A stretch of 64,000 bases of DNA from Kocuria salsicia (GCF_007681555.1 NZ_VELE01000001.1:62001-126000); one strand, 5' to 3'. Counted from the stretch's first letter, positions 41,825-50,776 are shown. Made by a program: numbers and translations. The notes: generated from the sequence alone by a model not told the origin.

Positions 41825-43432
41825 TCAGGACCGCCGGCGCAGAGCGACCATGAACATGGCGTCCGTACCGTGCACGTGCGGCCACAGCTGGACGCTCGTG
41901 CCACCGCCGGGCACCTCGTGGCCCACGGCGCGCTCCCCGTCCAGCGCACCGGGCAGGGCCGCGGAACGGGCAAGTTCCGCCGTGTCCAGGACCTCGACGT
42001 CCCCGCGGGCGTCCAGCACCTCCTGGAGCACGTCGTGCGTTTCCGCGGTGTGCGGCGAGCACGTGGCGTAGAGCGCCACCCCTCCCGGGCGGGTCACGTC
42101 CAGTGCAGCGTCGAGAAGCTGCCGCTGGATGCTGGCGAGATTCCCCACGTCCGACGGCGTGCGCCGCCACCGCGCCTCGGGCCGGCGCCGCAGCGCCCCC
42201 AGGCCGGTGCACGGAACATCCACGAGGACACGGTCGAACCGGGCGGGCTCCGCACCGGGGACGTCCCGTGCATCTCCGACCCGCACCTGCCACGCGTCCT
42301 CCGGGACGGGGGCGAGGGCATTGCGGACGAGGTCGGCGCGGTGCTCGCCGACCTCGTTGGCCAGCAGCGTGGCCCCGCGCTCGTTCGCGAGCGCCGCCAG
42401 CAGGGCCGCCTTGCCACCGGGACCGGCGCAGAGGTCCGCCCACCGGCCGGCGTCATCCTGCACGGGGGCCTTGGCGAGGACCCGCGCTACGAGCTGGGAC
42501 CCGGCGTCCTGCACCCTTACCACACCCTCGCGGGTGCCGGGGATCCGGTGGACGTCCCCGCCCGCGCTCACGGCGCTGTCCGGCACGAGGTCGCCCGGGC
42601 GTGCGCCCTCGTCGATCGCGGCGTCGAGGGAGCCCAGACCCGGCAGCGCGACGAGGTGGACGCTCGGCGGTTCGTTGTCCGCCTCGAGCAGCGCCTCGAT
42701 CTCCCCCGTGCCCCGGCCGTTCACGCGCAGGGCACGCCGCATGGCACGGATCTCCCACGCGGGGTGCGCGTGCCGGACGGCCATCCGCCGCAGCTCGTCC
42801 GACTGCTCGGCGGCGAGCTGGTCCAGCCACTCCTCCCCGCTCTGGCGCGCGACCTTGCGCAGCACCGCGTTGACGAGCCCTGCCGGGCCCTGCCCCACCT
42901 CGCCGCGCACGAGGCCCACGGTGGCGTCGAGGGCCGCGTGGTCGGGCACGCGCATGGCGAGCAGCTGGTGGGTACCCAGTCTCAGGGCATCCAGCACGGC
43001 GGGATCGAGCTGGTCGAGCGGGCGGTCCACGCATGTCTCGAGCACGGCGTCCCACGTTCCCTGCCAGCGCATTGTCCCGTAGGCGAGTTCCGTGGCGAAG
43101 GCGGCGTCCCTCCTGTCCAGGCGGTTCTCACGCACCAGGCGGGGCAGCACCAGGTTGCCGTAGGCGTCCTCGGAGTTCACCGCCCGCAGCGCCTGGAAGG
43201 CAGTCAACCGTGCGGGGTCGGAGTTCCGACGCCGCTGGGCCGGGGCCTGCGCGGAGTAGGAGCGCTCCTGCTGGGACCGGCGGTTGCGCTCGTGCCCACG
43301 GGCGTTGCGGCGGGAGCCGTCACGCGACGCGCCGCGACTGTTTCCGGGACCCCGTCGGTCCCCCGGCCCCTGACTGCGGCGCTCGTTGCGCCCGTCGGAC
43401 GCGCCACCCAGCTCGTGCTGATCCCGGCTCAT
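41825..43432 (-). CDS. rsmB: 16S rRNA m5C967 methyltransferase (RsmB/Sun family)
   Basis: A 535-residue NOL1/NOP2/Sun methyltransferase that uses SAM to make 5-methylcytosine in 16S rRNA. After an NusB-like RNA-binding domain (about 80-220) comes the Rossmann domain with DLCAGPGGKAALLAAL, the motif IV VDVPCTGLGALRRRPEARW and the motif VI YATCSPHTAET, whose two cysteines are the catalytic pair. The first 75 residues are Arg/Gly/Ser/Asn-rich and low in complexity. The ATG overlaps the fmt stop (ATGA). Confidence 0.95.
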   Translation of the reverse strand: MSRDQHELGGASDGRNERRSQGPGDRRGPGNSRGASRDGSRRNARGHERNRRSQQERSYSAQAPAQRRRNSDPARLTAFQALRAVNSEDAYGNLVLPRLVRENRLDRRDAAFATELAYGTMRWQGTWDAVLETCVDRPLDQLDPAVLDALRLGTHQLLAMRVPDHAALDATVGLVRGEVGQGPAGLVNAVLRKVARQSGEEWLDQLAAEQSDELRRMAVRHAHPAWEIRAMRRALRVNGRGTGEIEALLEADNEPPSVHLVALPGLGSLDAAIDEGARPGDLVPDSAVSAGGDVHRIPGTREGVVRVQDAGSQLVARVLAKAPVQDDAGRWADLCAGPGGKAALLAALANERGATLLANEVGEHRADLVRNALAPVPEDAWQVRVGDARDVPGAEPARFDRVLVDVPCTGLGALRRRPEARWRRTPSDVGNLASIQRQLLDAALDVTRPGGVALYATCSPHTAETHDVLQEVLDARGDVEVLDTAELARSAALPGALDGERAVGHEVPGGGTSVQLWPHVHGTDAMFMVALRRRS

Positions 43433-44379
43433 GCGAACGCCACCTGCTCCCTGTTCTGCTGGCCGCGCGCCCAGTCGAGCGCCGCCATTTCTTTCTTGCC
43501 GGAGGGCTGCACACGGGTCAGCTCCACCGCTGAGGACCCGGTCCCCACGTACACGTGCTTCTCGCGGATCTCCACGTGACCGGGTGCGATCCCCGTGACC
43601 TCCGGGGCGGGGACCACGCGCTCGAGCTTGAAGCGCTGGCCCTGGTACTCGGTCCACGCTCCCGGTTCGGGCGTGACACCGCGGACCCGGTGGGACACCG
43701 CGGGGGCGGGATCCTCCCACCGCACGCGGGCCTCGGCGCCGCTCAGCTTGGGGGCCGGGCTCGGTTCACCGCGCTGCGGTTCGGGCCTCACCCGGCCGGA
43801 GGCGACGTCGAGCAGCGAGTCCGCGAGCAGCGGCGAGCCCTCGTGGGCGAGCCGCTCCAGCACGGAGCCGGAGGTGTCCTCGGCGCGCACCTCGTCCATG
43901 ACCGTGGCGACCACGGGCCCGGTGTCCATGCCCTCGTCCAGGACGAACGTGGTGGCACCGATCGTGGTGTCCCCGGCCATGAGTGCGCGCTGGACGGGTG
44001 CGGCTCCGCGCCAGCGCGGCAGCAGAGAGAAGTGGAGGTTGATCCAGCCGTGCTCGAAGACCTCGAGCGCCGGCGCAGGCAGCAGGGCGCCGTAGGCCAC
44101 GACAGCCGCGATGGACGCGCCCGTGGCACGGAGATCGTCCAGCAGGTCATCGGTGACGCGGTTGGCGGTGAGCAGGGGCAGTCCGAGCTCCTCGGCGCGG
44201 CGTCCGACGGCCGACGGCGTGAGAACCTTCCTGCGTCCCACGGGTGCGGGTTCCCGGGTCAGCACGGCCACCACGGTGATGCGGGGATCGGCGTGCAGCG
44301 CCTCGAGCGGGGGGACGGCCGTCTCGGGCGTGCCCGCGTAGAGGACCTTCAAGGGTTCGCTGGGAGCGTTCGTCGTCAT
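43429..44379 (-). CDS. fmt: Methionyl-tRNA formyltransferase
   Basis: Fmt (316 residues) formylates initiator Met-tRNA using 10-formyltetrahydrofolate. The catalytic Asn/His/Asp set is visible in WINLHFSLLPRWRGAAPVQ and FVLDEGMDTGPV. The C-terminal beta-barrel domain covers the last 110 residues. It overlaps def upstream and rsmB downstream by 4 bases each, the usual def-fmt-rsmB unit. Confidence 0.97.
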   Translation of the reverse strand: MTTNAPSEPLKVLYAGTPETAVPPLEALHADPRITVVAVLTREPAPVGRRKVLTPSAVGRRAEELGLPLLTANRVTDDLLDDLRATGASIAAVVAYGALLPAPALEVFEHGWINLHFSLLPRWRGAAPVQRALMAGDTTIGATTFVLDEGMDTGPVVATVMDEVRAEDTSGSVLERLAHEGSPLLADSLLDVASGRVRPEPQRGEPSPAPKLSGAEARVRWEDPAPAVSHRVRGVTPEPGAWTEYQGQRFKLERVVPAPEVTGIAPGHVEIREKHVYVGTGSSAVELTRVQPSGKKEMAALDWARGQQNREQVAFA

Positions 44380-45023
44380 CGTGCACCTCCGTGCCCGAAC
44401 GCGGAACCTCCCGCACCGCGCGAGGACCCGGCGTGAGCCGCGCGGTCGGCGTCGTCCTCGGACGGTGCGGACCCGGTGCCCGGGCCGCCGCCGATGCGCT
44501 GCTCCTCCCGCTCACGGGTGATGCGCGCGGCCGTCTCCTGGAAGGTGGCCCGCCGCAGCTGCCGCATGGCGTCCTTGCGCTCCTCCCCCACGAGCCGGTC
44601 CACGTAGAGCTTTCCGGACAGGTGGTCGGTCTCGTGCTGGAAACACCTCGCGAGCAGTCCCGTGGCCTCGCGCCGCACGGGCTTCCCGTGCTGGTCCACG
44701 CCCGTGAGCACCACGGAGTTCCGGCGCGGCGTCTCGTAGGACAGACCGGGGACGGAAAGGCAGCCCTCGCCGCCCTCCTGCGGGTCCTCACCGAGGCTCA
44801 CCTCGGGATTGACCACGTGCCCCTCGTCTCCCTGGACGCCCCACGTGAAGACGCGCAGGCCCACGCCCACCTGGGGCGCGGCGAGGCCCACTCCACCCAC
44901 GGCGTACATGGTCTCGAACATGTCACGGATCAACGTCTCCAAGGACTCGTCGAACTGCGTGACCTCCTGGGCGGGGGTCCGCAGCACGGGGTCCCCGATC
45001 GTGCGGATGCGCAGAATACTCAC
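44376..45023 (-). CDS. def: Peptide deformylase
   Basis: Def (about 215 residues) removes the formyl group from new proteins. The three metal-site motifs are present: GVGLAAPQVG, EGCLSVPG and CFQHETDHLSG. I prefer the second GTG, which gives the common actinobacterial N-terminus SILRIRTIGDPVLRTPA; the GTG at 45035 would lie on top of its own AGGAG. A C-terminal extension of 60 residues is charged and then Gly/Ser-rich. fmt follows with a 4-base overlap. Confidence 0.95.
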   Translation of the reverse strand: MSILRIRTIGDPVLRTPAQEVTQFDESLETLIRDMFETMYAVGGVGLAAPQVGVGLRVFTWGVQGDEGHVVNPEVSLGEDPQEGGEGCLSVPGLSYETPRRNSVVLTGVDQHGKPVRREATGLLARCFQHETDHLSGKLYVDRLVGEERKDAMRQLRRATFQETAARITREREEQRIGGGPGTGSAPSEDDADRAAHAGSSRGAGGSAFGHGGAR

Positions 45024-45075
45024 CGGGCGATGCACTCCTCTAGCTGGGTGTCGTGGGACGTGGGGCGGGCGGGTC

Positions 45076-45996
45076 TCAGTCTACGGCCGGGCCCTCGACC
45101 GTCCGGGCCGTGGCGCTCTGCGGAACACCGCCCGCGCGCCCGGTGGGGTTGTCCTCGAGGGGCGGCGGCGCGAGGGGCCGCAGCTGGGCGCCGGCGGCCT
45201 CGAGGTCCGCGGAGCGCACCCACACCTTGGCAAGGGCGCAGAACTTGAACCAGTGCACGGGCAGGTGGTCCGGCACCGCCTGCACGGTCAGGGCCTCCGT
45301 CTCCCCGATGGCCACGGCCATGAGGACCTCGGCATCCCCGTAGGCCCACGGTTCCCACCGGCCGGTGGTCGCGTCCACGAGGGACTCCTCCGCCTTGAGC
45401 CCGGCCACGAGCTGCGTGACGACCTTCGGGTCCGGGGCCTTAACACGCCCCGAACGGTCCGTGCCGCGGGTCTTGTAGTCGATCAGGCACACCTTGCCCC
45501 CGATACGGGCCACGAGGTCCAGCGTGCCCGCGTAGCCGACAGTGGTGTTCCACACGGTGATCTCTGCGGCCAGTGGCTCGGGGCGGTAGAGCTCCCACCA
45601 CTGGTCCGCGCTGTCCGCAAACCGGGACTCGTGGTGCTCGGCAAGGTCCCGCCGTGCCTCCTCCGCCCGGTGCTCCCGGCCCATGGCGCGCAGCGCGAGC
45701 TGCTCGCAGTAGTCGTGGACGCGGTCACCGCGCCGGGCCGCCTGATCCCGGTGGCGCTCGGCGGCCTTCGCCGCATGGTTCACCAGGGCGCGACGACGTC
45801 GCGAGTCCCGCAGCGCATCCGGCAGCTGGGGGTCGGAGGCCAGCGCCTGGGCCGCGCTGTAGCCGTACCAGCCACCGAGGTCGTTCGCCTCGCAGCCGAT
45901 GATCGTGGTGATGGACGGAACCTGCAGGTCACCGCCCTCCTCGCGCGCATACATGCGACCGGTGGCGGTTTGGCGGGCCAGGCGAGGTTGGGTCAT
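45076..45996 (-). CDS. PD-(D/E)XK nuclease-superfamily protein
   Basis: A 306-residue protein with the core of the PD-(D/E)XK (RecB/Cas4-like) nuclease fold: an upstream Glu in LAAEITVW, the Asp in YAGTLDLVARI, then LIDYKTRG with the catalytic Lys. An N-terminal segment with RRGDRVHDYCEQL resembles the His-containing helix that precedes the core in RecB-like nucleases. No helicase or iron-sulfur cysteines are seen. Cellular role unknown; a DNA repair or processing nuclease is plausible. The ATG lies 6 bases after TACGCT with no Shine-Dalgarno sequence. def follows on the same strand after 52 bases. Confidence 0.78.
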   Translation of the reverse strand: MTQPRLARQTATGRMYAREEGGDLQVPSITTIIGCEANDLGGWYGYSAAQALASDPQLPDALRDSRRRRALVNHAAKAAERHRDQAARRGDRVHDYCEQLALRAMGREHRAEEARRDLAEHHESRFADSADQWWELYRPEPLAAEITVWNTTVGYAGTLDLVARIGGKVCLIDYKTRGTDRSGRVKAPDPKVVTQLVAGLKAEESLVDATTGRWEPWAYGDAEVLMAVAIGETEALTVQAVPDHLPVHWFKFCALAKVWVRSADLEAAGAQLRPLAPPPLEDNPTGRAGGVPQSATARTVEGPAVD

Positions 45997-46002
45997 GGGC
46001 TC

Positions 46003-46008
46003 AGCGTA
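46003..46008 (-). promoter_or_regulatory. -10 element, leaderless start of the nuclease-like gene
   Basis: TACGCT on the minus strand, exactly 6 bases before the ATG. Confidence 0.5.
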
Positions 46009-46115
46009 GGAAAGGGCTCAGACACGGACAGTGGAGCGCGTGGGCGTCGATGCCAGTGCCTGTGCCGCATGGTTGGTGGCGTTCGGCAAGCCGACCGAAA
46101 AGGTCTCGGACGCAA

Positions 46116-46147
46116 AGGAACCCGGCCCCTCCCGGGACCGGGTTCCT
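46116..46147 (-). terminator. Terminator of tRNA-Val(CAC)
   Basis: A 10-base perfect stem AGGAACCCGG/CCGGGTTCCT with a 12-base loop, nine bases after the tRNA 3' end, followed by TTG on the minus strand. Confidence 0.75.
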
Positions 46148-46155
46148 CGTTACAG

Positions 46156-46227
46156 TGCGCGATACTGGGATCGAACCAGTGACCTCTTCGGTGTGAACGA
46201 AGCGCGCTACCGCTGCGCCAATCGCGC
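46156..46227 (-). tRNA. tRNA-Val (anticodon CAC)
   Basis: 72 bases, CCA not encoded. Acceptor GCGCGAT/ATCGCGC, anticodon arm CTTCG-TTCACAC-CGAAG giving CAC, T-arm ACTGGTTCGATCCCAGT. It is the mirror copy of the tRNA-Val(GAC) at 46719, with 68 of 72 positions identical and all differences in the anticodon arm. Confidence 0.97.
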
Positions 46228-46241
46228 TTGCAACGTTGAAA

Positions 46242-46271
46242 ACTCTAGAGCACGTCCCCGGGGATCGGCAA
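46242..46271 (-). promoter_or_regulatory. Promoter of tRNA-Val(CAC)
   Basis: TTGCCG (46266-46271) and TAGAGT (46242-46247) on the minus strand with an 18-base spacer, 14 bases before the tRNA 5' end. Confidence 0.7.
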
Positions 46272-46488
46272 ATTGAGCTCACCCCCCGCCCCCACGGGCC
46301 CGACCACCCGATTTGCCCCCGCCGGATCGTGTCGGTAATGTTTCTGCTCGTTGGCAACGCCCCGATGCAACGCACCGAAGGAACTCAGGTTCCCAAGGCA
46401 CAGCGGAGGACAGCGCGAGAACCTGTGATAAAGTTTCCGCTCGGAAGAACGGAGCACTGCAGAAACAGGGTCCCGATCGGCCAACAAT

Positions 46489-46561
46489 GCGGACGTAGCT
46501 CAGCTGGTAGAGCATCACCTTGCCATGGTGAGGGTCGCGGGTTCGACTCCCGTCGTCCGCT
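46489..46561 (+). tRNA. tRNA-Gly (anticodon GCC)
   Basis: 73 bases, CCA not encoded. Acceptor GCGGACG/CGTCCGC, anticodon arm TCACC-TTGCCAT-GGTGA, T-arm GCGGGTTCGACTCCCGT. First of three plus-strand tRNAs; a TAAAGT hexamer at 46429-46434 may be the -10 of the cluster. Confidence 0.97.
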
Positions 46562-46618
46562 CGCAGTTTTCGACCCTGGTCGAGACCTGAGACCTTGTCC
46601 TCCAAGGATCTGGTCCCC

Positions 46619-46689
46619 GGTGGGGTGGCCGAGTGGTTAGGCAGCGGCCTGCAAAGCCGTCTACGCGGGTTCGAATCCCGTCTCCACCT
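46619..46689 (+). tRNA. tRNA-Cys (anticodon GCA)
   Basis: 71 bases, CCA not encoded, with the U discriminator expected for cysteine. Acceptor GGTGGGG/CTCCACC with one G-U pair, anticodon loop CTGCAAA, T-arm GCGGGTTCGAATCCCGT. Confidence 0.96.
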
Positions 46690-46718
46690 CGGTGCAACCA
46701 CCTCGTTCAAGAGATTGA

Positions 46719-46793
46719 GCGCGATTGGCGCAGCGGTAGCGCGCTTCCCTGACACGGAAGAGGTCACTGGTTCGATCCCAGTATCGCGCACCA
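46719..46793 (+). tRNA. tRNA-Val (anticodon GAC)
   Basis: 75 bases including an encoded CCA. Acceptor GCGCGAT/ATCGCGC, anticodon arm CTTCC-CTGACAC-GGAAG giving GAC. It differs from the opposite-strand tRNA-Val(CAC) at four positions only. Confidence 0.97.
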
Positions 46794-46796
46794 GAC

Positions 46797-46827
46797 AAGG
46801 CCCCGGAACACTACGTTCTGGGGCCTT
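46797..46827 (+). terminator. Terminator of the tRNA-Gly/Cys/Val cluster
   Basis: A 13-base stem (AAGGCCCCGGAAC with GTTCTGGGGCCTT, one G-U pair) and a 5-base loop, three bases after the last tRNA. It lies just before the end of the convergent MerR gene and may serve both directions. Confidence 0.82.
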
Positions 46828-46845
46828 CCGCGTGCCACCGCTGAC

Positions 46846-47526
46846 CTACGACCCGGCGCTGCGCACCGAGTGGGAGACATGGCCCAGGGCCCGCAGCACC
46901 CGGGTCAGCCGATCGCAGGAGACCATTCCCCAAACCGCGCGGGCCACGATGACGTCCCGGGACGGTGTCTCCCCCGCTCCACCGGTGTCGCCGGAGAGGG
47001 AATCCACCGGAGGCTGCGCGGGCTCGTGCATACCCGCGATGTCCACGCGAGTGAGCTCATCGAGCGCGCGGCCGTATCGCAGCAGGACGCCCCTGTCCAC
47101 GGGTGAACCAGCGGCCCGCATGCCCTCCAACAACTCACCGAGCGCCCGGCGCGGCCCGCTGGCCACGTCCGGCCACCCCAGCTGCGTGAGCAGGTCCCGG
47201 ATCATCGGATCCTCCCGGTGCTCCGGGGGCCCGCCTGCCTCGGAAGGTGACAGGCCCTCGGCGAGCGACTGGGCGATCTCGAGGGCATTCACGAGGGGCC
47301 GCCGTGGATCGTCGATCACGGTGACCAGCGCACGGATGTCGGGGATCGTGGCACCGGCCTCCTCCCTCAGTACCCGGATGAGCTGCAGGCGTTCCACGTG
47401 ACCCTGACCGTAGTCCTGCCGCGTCGCGGTGAGCCTGGTACCGGCCGGCAACAGTCCCTCCCGGCGGTAGAACTTGATGCTGGCCGTGGTGGTGTTGCTG
47501 ACCTCGGCCAGGGCATTGAGCAGCAT
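46846..47526 (-). CDS. MerR-family transcriptional regulator
   Basis: A 226-residue regulator. The N-terminal winged helix reads LNALAEVSNTTTASIKFYRREGLLPAGTRL with the wing residues TRQDYGQGHVERLQLIRVL; a dimerisation helix follows. The remaining 130 residues, with ERL/GLSPSEAGGPPEHRED, belong to no effector domain I recognise. The ATG has GAGGGGG upstream. It is divergent from the small DUF2306-like membrane gene, with 79 bases between, and most likely controls it. Confidence 0.85.
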   Translation of the reverse strand: MLLNALAEVSNTTTASIKFYRREGLLPAGTRLTATRQDYGQGHVERLQLIRVLREEAGATIPDIRALVTVIDDPRRPLVNALEIAQSLAEGLSPSEAGGPPEHREDPMIRDLLTQLGWPDVASGPRRALGELLEGMRAAGSPVDRGVLLRYGRALDELTRVDIAGMHEPAQPPVDSLSGDTGGAGETPSRDVIVARAVWGMVSCDRLTRVLRALGHVSHSVRSAGS

Positions 47527-47593
47527 GACGCAGCCCCCTCGGATAGTCGTCCGCGCGCCAGTTGTCCTGATGGCGCGCGCTGGATACCGCAAC

Positions 47594-47599
47594 TATCTT
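47594..47599 (+). promoter_or_regulatory. -10 element, leaderless start of the DUF2306-like gene
   Basis: TATCTT followed by 6 bases and the ATG at 47606, in the gap shared with the divergent MerR gene. Confidence 0.5.
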
Positions 47600-47605
47600 A
47601 GCGGT

Positions 47606-47959
47606 ATGGAGCACTTCACACCGATCATCGCCGTTCACGCGTCGTGCGCGTTCTCTGTTCTGCTGCTGGGACCGGTGCAATTGCTGCACGGACTCGCCGC
47701 ATTCACCCTCTTCTCGGTGGGGTCGGCCATGTGGGGGATCCTGCACGACGACGTCCGAATGCACCGGCGGAACATGCTCGGTTGCTACCTGGGCACCCTG
47801 GCCGCCTTCGGTTTCGCCGTGGGTGTGCCCACACGGGCCATTTCCCAGACCTTCGCCTCGAGCCCGGTGACCCTCCTGGGCGCGGCGCTGGGGATCACCC
47901 TCCTGGTGGCCGCGTGGAGCGGGACCATCATCCGTACGCAGCGCACGCCGTCGCCCTGA
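47606..47959 (+). CDS. Shortened DUF2306-like membrane protein
   Basis: A 117-residue membrane protein with three or four hydrophobic segments. LHGLAAFTLFSVGSAMWGILHDDVRMHRRNMLGCYLG and the following VGVPTRAI match the second half of DUF2306 membrane proteins, including the histidine and the HRR motif. (The stretch begins near residue 33.) The N-terminal LGPVQLL is also family-like, but the loop and helix that normally lie between these parts (some 30-50 residues with a second His-Arg motif) appear to be missing, so the protein may be an internal deletion variant. Function of the family is unknown. The divergent MerR gene is its probable regulator. Confidence 0.7.
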   Translation: MEHFTPIIAVHASCAFSVLLLGPVQLLHGLAAFTLFSVGSAMWGILHDDVRMHRRNMLGCYLGTLAAFGFAVGVPTRAISQTFASSPVTLLGAALGITLLVAAWSGTIIRTQRTPSP

Positions 47960-48001
47960 TGTGGCCGTTGACGAAGCAAGACGACGGCGCCCTCTCCCCT
48001 C

Positions 48002-48519
48002 TCACGCGTTCGGATCGACCACCCATACGGCCACGACCAGGTCCTGCCGGCTCATGCCCACGCACTTGAACACGCGGGGCCGCGCCGTATCAGGGGCCAC
48101 CCCGCCCGTGACGACGTCCGCGAGGTCCACGAGTGAGTCCTCGTGCAAGGAACTGTCGGCGACGGCCTGGATCACGTCCCCGGCTTCACGCATGGCGGTG
48201 GCCCGGTCCTCCACGACCACCTGGGCGCGACCCGTGAGCGCGGAATCGAGCTCGCGGAACTGTGGCTCGTGGGATCCCTTGGCGACGACGCACGCAGCGT
48301 CCGGCCGCGCACCACCACCTCCGTGAACGAGCGGATCTCGGCGAATGCCGCGCCGTGGGCGAGCGCCTGCGGCCCCGTGCCGAACACCACGAGCTTGGTT
48401 GTCTCCTTCGGGGCCAGGTAGTCGGTGGCCACGGCCGAGAAGGCGGGGGTCCGCAGGGTGGTGAGGACGTTGCCTTCCAGCAGAGCTCGAAGACTCAGGG
48501 TGGCCGAGTCCATGAGCAT
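48002..48519 (-). pseudogene. Decayed ornithine cyclodeaminase/mu-crystallin-family gene
   Basis: Two minus-strand frames carry consecutive pieces of one protein. The first (to about 48285) has LLEGNVLTTLRTPAFSAVAT and the NAD-binding VVFGTGPQALAHGAAF; the second, in another frame, has VVAKGSHEPQFRELDSAL, GRAQVVVEDRATAMREAG and the C-terminal TGGVAPDTARPRVFKCVG. The first 80-90 residues of the family are absent, a stretch of 40-60 residues between the pieces is missing and the frame shifts at about 48290-48300. It cannot make a functional enzyme. It lies next to the nrdE terminator. Confidence 0.82.
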
Positions 48520-48535
48520 GTAGGTGGGTGGAAAA

Positions 48536-48576
48536 CTCCCGCCCCGCCCGGGTAAGAGACCCGGGCGGGGCGGGAG
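48536..48576 (-). terminator. Terminator of the nrdHIE operon
   Basis: An 18-base perfect GC-rich stem with a 5-base loop, followed by TTTT on the minus strand, 40 bases after the nrdE stop. Confidence 0.92.
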
Positions 48577-48616
48577 CTGCGTCGGCCGACGCGGTGCCGT
48601 CAGGAGACGGCGGAGG

Positions 48617-50776
48617 TCACAGCATGCAGGAGACGCAGCCCTCGACCTCGGTGCCCTCGAGCGCCAGCTGGCGGATGCGCGAGTAGTACATGGTCTTGAT
48701 GCCCTTGCGCCACGCGTAGATCTGCGCGCGGTTGATCTCCCGCGTGGTGGCGGTGTCCTTGAAGAACAGCGTCAGGGACAGGCCCTGGTCCACGTGCTGC
48801 GTGGCCGCGGCGTACGTGTCGATGATCTTCTCGTAGCCGATCTCGTACGCGTCCTGGAAGTACTCCAGGTTCTCGTCATCCATGAAGGGCGCCGGGTAGT
48901 ACACGCGCCCCAGCTTGCCCTCCTTGCGGATCTCGATGCGCGAGGCGATCGGGTGGATCGAGGAGGTGGAGTTGTTGATGTACGAGATGGAACCCGTGGG
49001 CGGCACGGCCTGCAGGTTCTGGTTGTACATCCCGTCCGCCATGACCTTCTCGCGCAGCTCACGCCAGTCCTGCGCGGTGGGCAGCGCCACACCGGCGCGC
49101 GCGAAAAGCTCGCGGACGCGGGCGGTCGCAGGCTCCCACGTGCCGTCGATGTACTTGTCGAAGTATGTGCCCTTCGCATAGTCGGACTTCTCGAAGCCCA
49201 CGAAGGACTCCCCGCGCTCCTTGGCGATCAGGTTCGACGCCCGGATCGCGTGGTACGTCACGGCGTAGAAGTACATGTTCGTGAAGTCCACGCCCTCCTC
49301 GGAACCGTAGAACACGTGCTCCTTGGCCAGGTACCCGTGCAGGTTCATCTGGCCCAGGCCCACCGCGTGGGACATCTGGTTGCCGCGGCGGATCGAGGGC
49401 ACGGAGTCGATGTTGGACATGTCCGACACGGCGGTGAGGCCGCGGATCGCGGTCTCGATGCTCGCCCCGAAGTCCGGGGACTCCATGGCCATGGCGATGT
49501 TCATGGACCCCAGGTTGCACGAGATGTCCTTGCCCACCTCCGCATAGGTGAGGTCCTCGTTGTAGACCGAGGGCTCGGAGACCTGCAGGATCTCGGAGCA
49601 CAGGTTGGACATGATGATCTTGCCGTCGATCGGGTTGGCGCGGTTCACCGTGTCCTCGAACATGATGTACGGGTAGCCGGACTCGAACTGCACCTCAGCG
49701 ACGGTCTGGAAGAACTCGCGGGCGTTGATCTTGGTCTTCGTGATCCGAGAGTCGTCCACCATCTCGTGGTACTTCTCGCTCACGTTCACGTCCGCGAAGG
49801 GCATTCCGTAGATGCGCTCCACGTCGTACGGCGAGAACAGGTACATGTCCTGGTTCTTCTTCGCCAGCTCGAACGTGATGTCCGGGATGACGACGCCGAG
49901 CGAGAGGGTCTTGATGCGGATCTTCTCGTCCGCGTTCTCGCGCTTGGTGTCCAGGAAATTGAGGATGTCCGGGTGGTGGGCGTGCAGGTACACAGCACCC
50001 GCGCCCTGACGGGCCCCCAGCTGGTTCGCGTAGGAGAACGAGTCCTCCAGCAGCTTCATGACCGGGATGACGCCCGAGGACTGGTTCTCGATCATCTTGA
50101 TCGGCGCACCGGACTCGCGCAGGTTCGTCAGCGCGAACGCCACACCGCCGCCGCGCTTGGACAGCTGCAGCGCCGAGTTGATGTTGCGCCCGATGGACTC
50201 CATGTTGTCCTCGAAGCGCACCAGGAAGCACGAGACCAGCTCGCCGCGCTGCTTCTTGCCCGCGTTGAGGAACGTGGGAGTGGCCGGCTGGAAGCGACCG
50301 GAGATGATCTCGCCCACCAGACGCTTCGCCAGGGTCTCGTCCCCGTCCGCGAGGTAGAGGGAGACCATGACCACGCGGTCCTCGAAGCGCTCCAGGTAGC
50401 GCTGTCCGTCGAACGTCTTCAGCGTGTAGGACGTGTAGAACTTGAACGCGCCCAGGAAGGTCTGGAAGCGGAACTTGTAGCCGTACGCCTGCTTGGATAG
50501 CTCCTTGATGAACTCCATGCTGTACTTCTCGAGCACCTCGGCCTCGTAGTACTGGTGGTCCACCAGGTACTGCAGCTTCTCCTCGAGGTCGTGGAAGAAC
50601 ACCGTGTTCTTGTTGACGTGCTGCAGGAAGTACTGCCGTGCCGCCTGGCGGTCCGCCTCGAACTGGATGTTGCCATCGGCATCGTAGAGGTTCAGCAGGG
50701 CATTGAGCTCGTGGTAGCCCAGGCCCCGGTACTTCTCGGGGCAGGTGGGGTCCTCGTGGCCGGGCTCAATGCTCAC
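48617..50776 (-). CDS. nrdE: Ribonucleoside-diphosphate reductase, class Ib, alpha subunit
   Basis: NrdE (719 residues) reduces ribonucleotides to deoxyribonucleotides, using a radical from NrdF (not in this window). Visible are [19 protein letters not shown] with the first active-site Cys, the radical Cys in [44 protein letters not shown] and the redox tail EGCVSCML served by NrdH. The GTG start overlaps the nrdI stop, and no better start is available. An N-terminal ATP-cone domain is absent, as in class Ib. It closes the operon. Confidence 0.97.
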   Translation of the reverse strand: MSIEPGHEDPTCPEKYRGLGYHELNALLNLYDADGNIQFEADRQAARQYFLQHVNKNTVFFHDLEEKLQYLVDHQYYEAEVLEKYSMEFIKELSKQAYGYKFRFQTFLGAFKFYTSYTLKTFDGQRYLERFEDRVVMVSLYLADGDETLAKRLVGEIISGRFQPATPTFLNAGKKQRGELVSCFLVRFEDNMESIGRNINSALQLSKRGGGVAFALTNLRESGAPIKMIENQSSGVIPVMKLLEDSFSYANQLGARQGAGAVYLHAHHPDILNFLDTKRENADEKIRIKTLSLGVVIPDITFELAKKNQDMYLFSPYDVERIYGMPFADVNVSEKYHEMVDDSRITKTKINAREFFQTVAEVQFESGYPYIMFEDTVNRANPIDGKIIMSNLCSEILQVSEPSVYNEDLTYAEVGKDISCNLGSMNIAMAMESPDFGASIETAIRGLTAVSDMSNIDSVPSIRRGNQMSHAVGLGQMNLHGYLAKEHVFYGSEEGVDFTNMYFYAVTYHAIRASNLIAKERGESFVGFEKSDYAKGTYFDKYIDGTWEPATARVRELFARAGVALPTAQDWRELREKVMADGMYNQNLQAVPPTGSISYINNSTSSIHPIASRIEIRKEGKLGRVYYPAPFMDDENLEYFQDAYEIGYEKIIDTYAAATQHVDQGLSLTLFFKDTATTREINRAQIYAWRKGIKTMYYSRIRQLALEGTEVEGCVSCML

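Noticed and set aside
46156-46793. The tRNA cluster as a prophage or integrative-element attachment site
   Set aside because: No integrase, no partial tRNA copy and no phage genes are nearby; the repeated tRNA-Val is complete on both sides.
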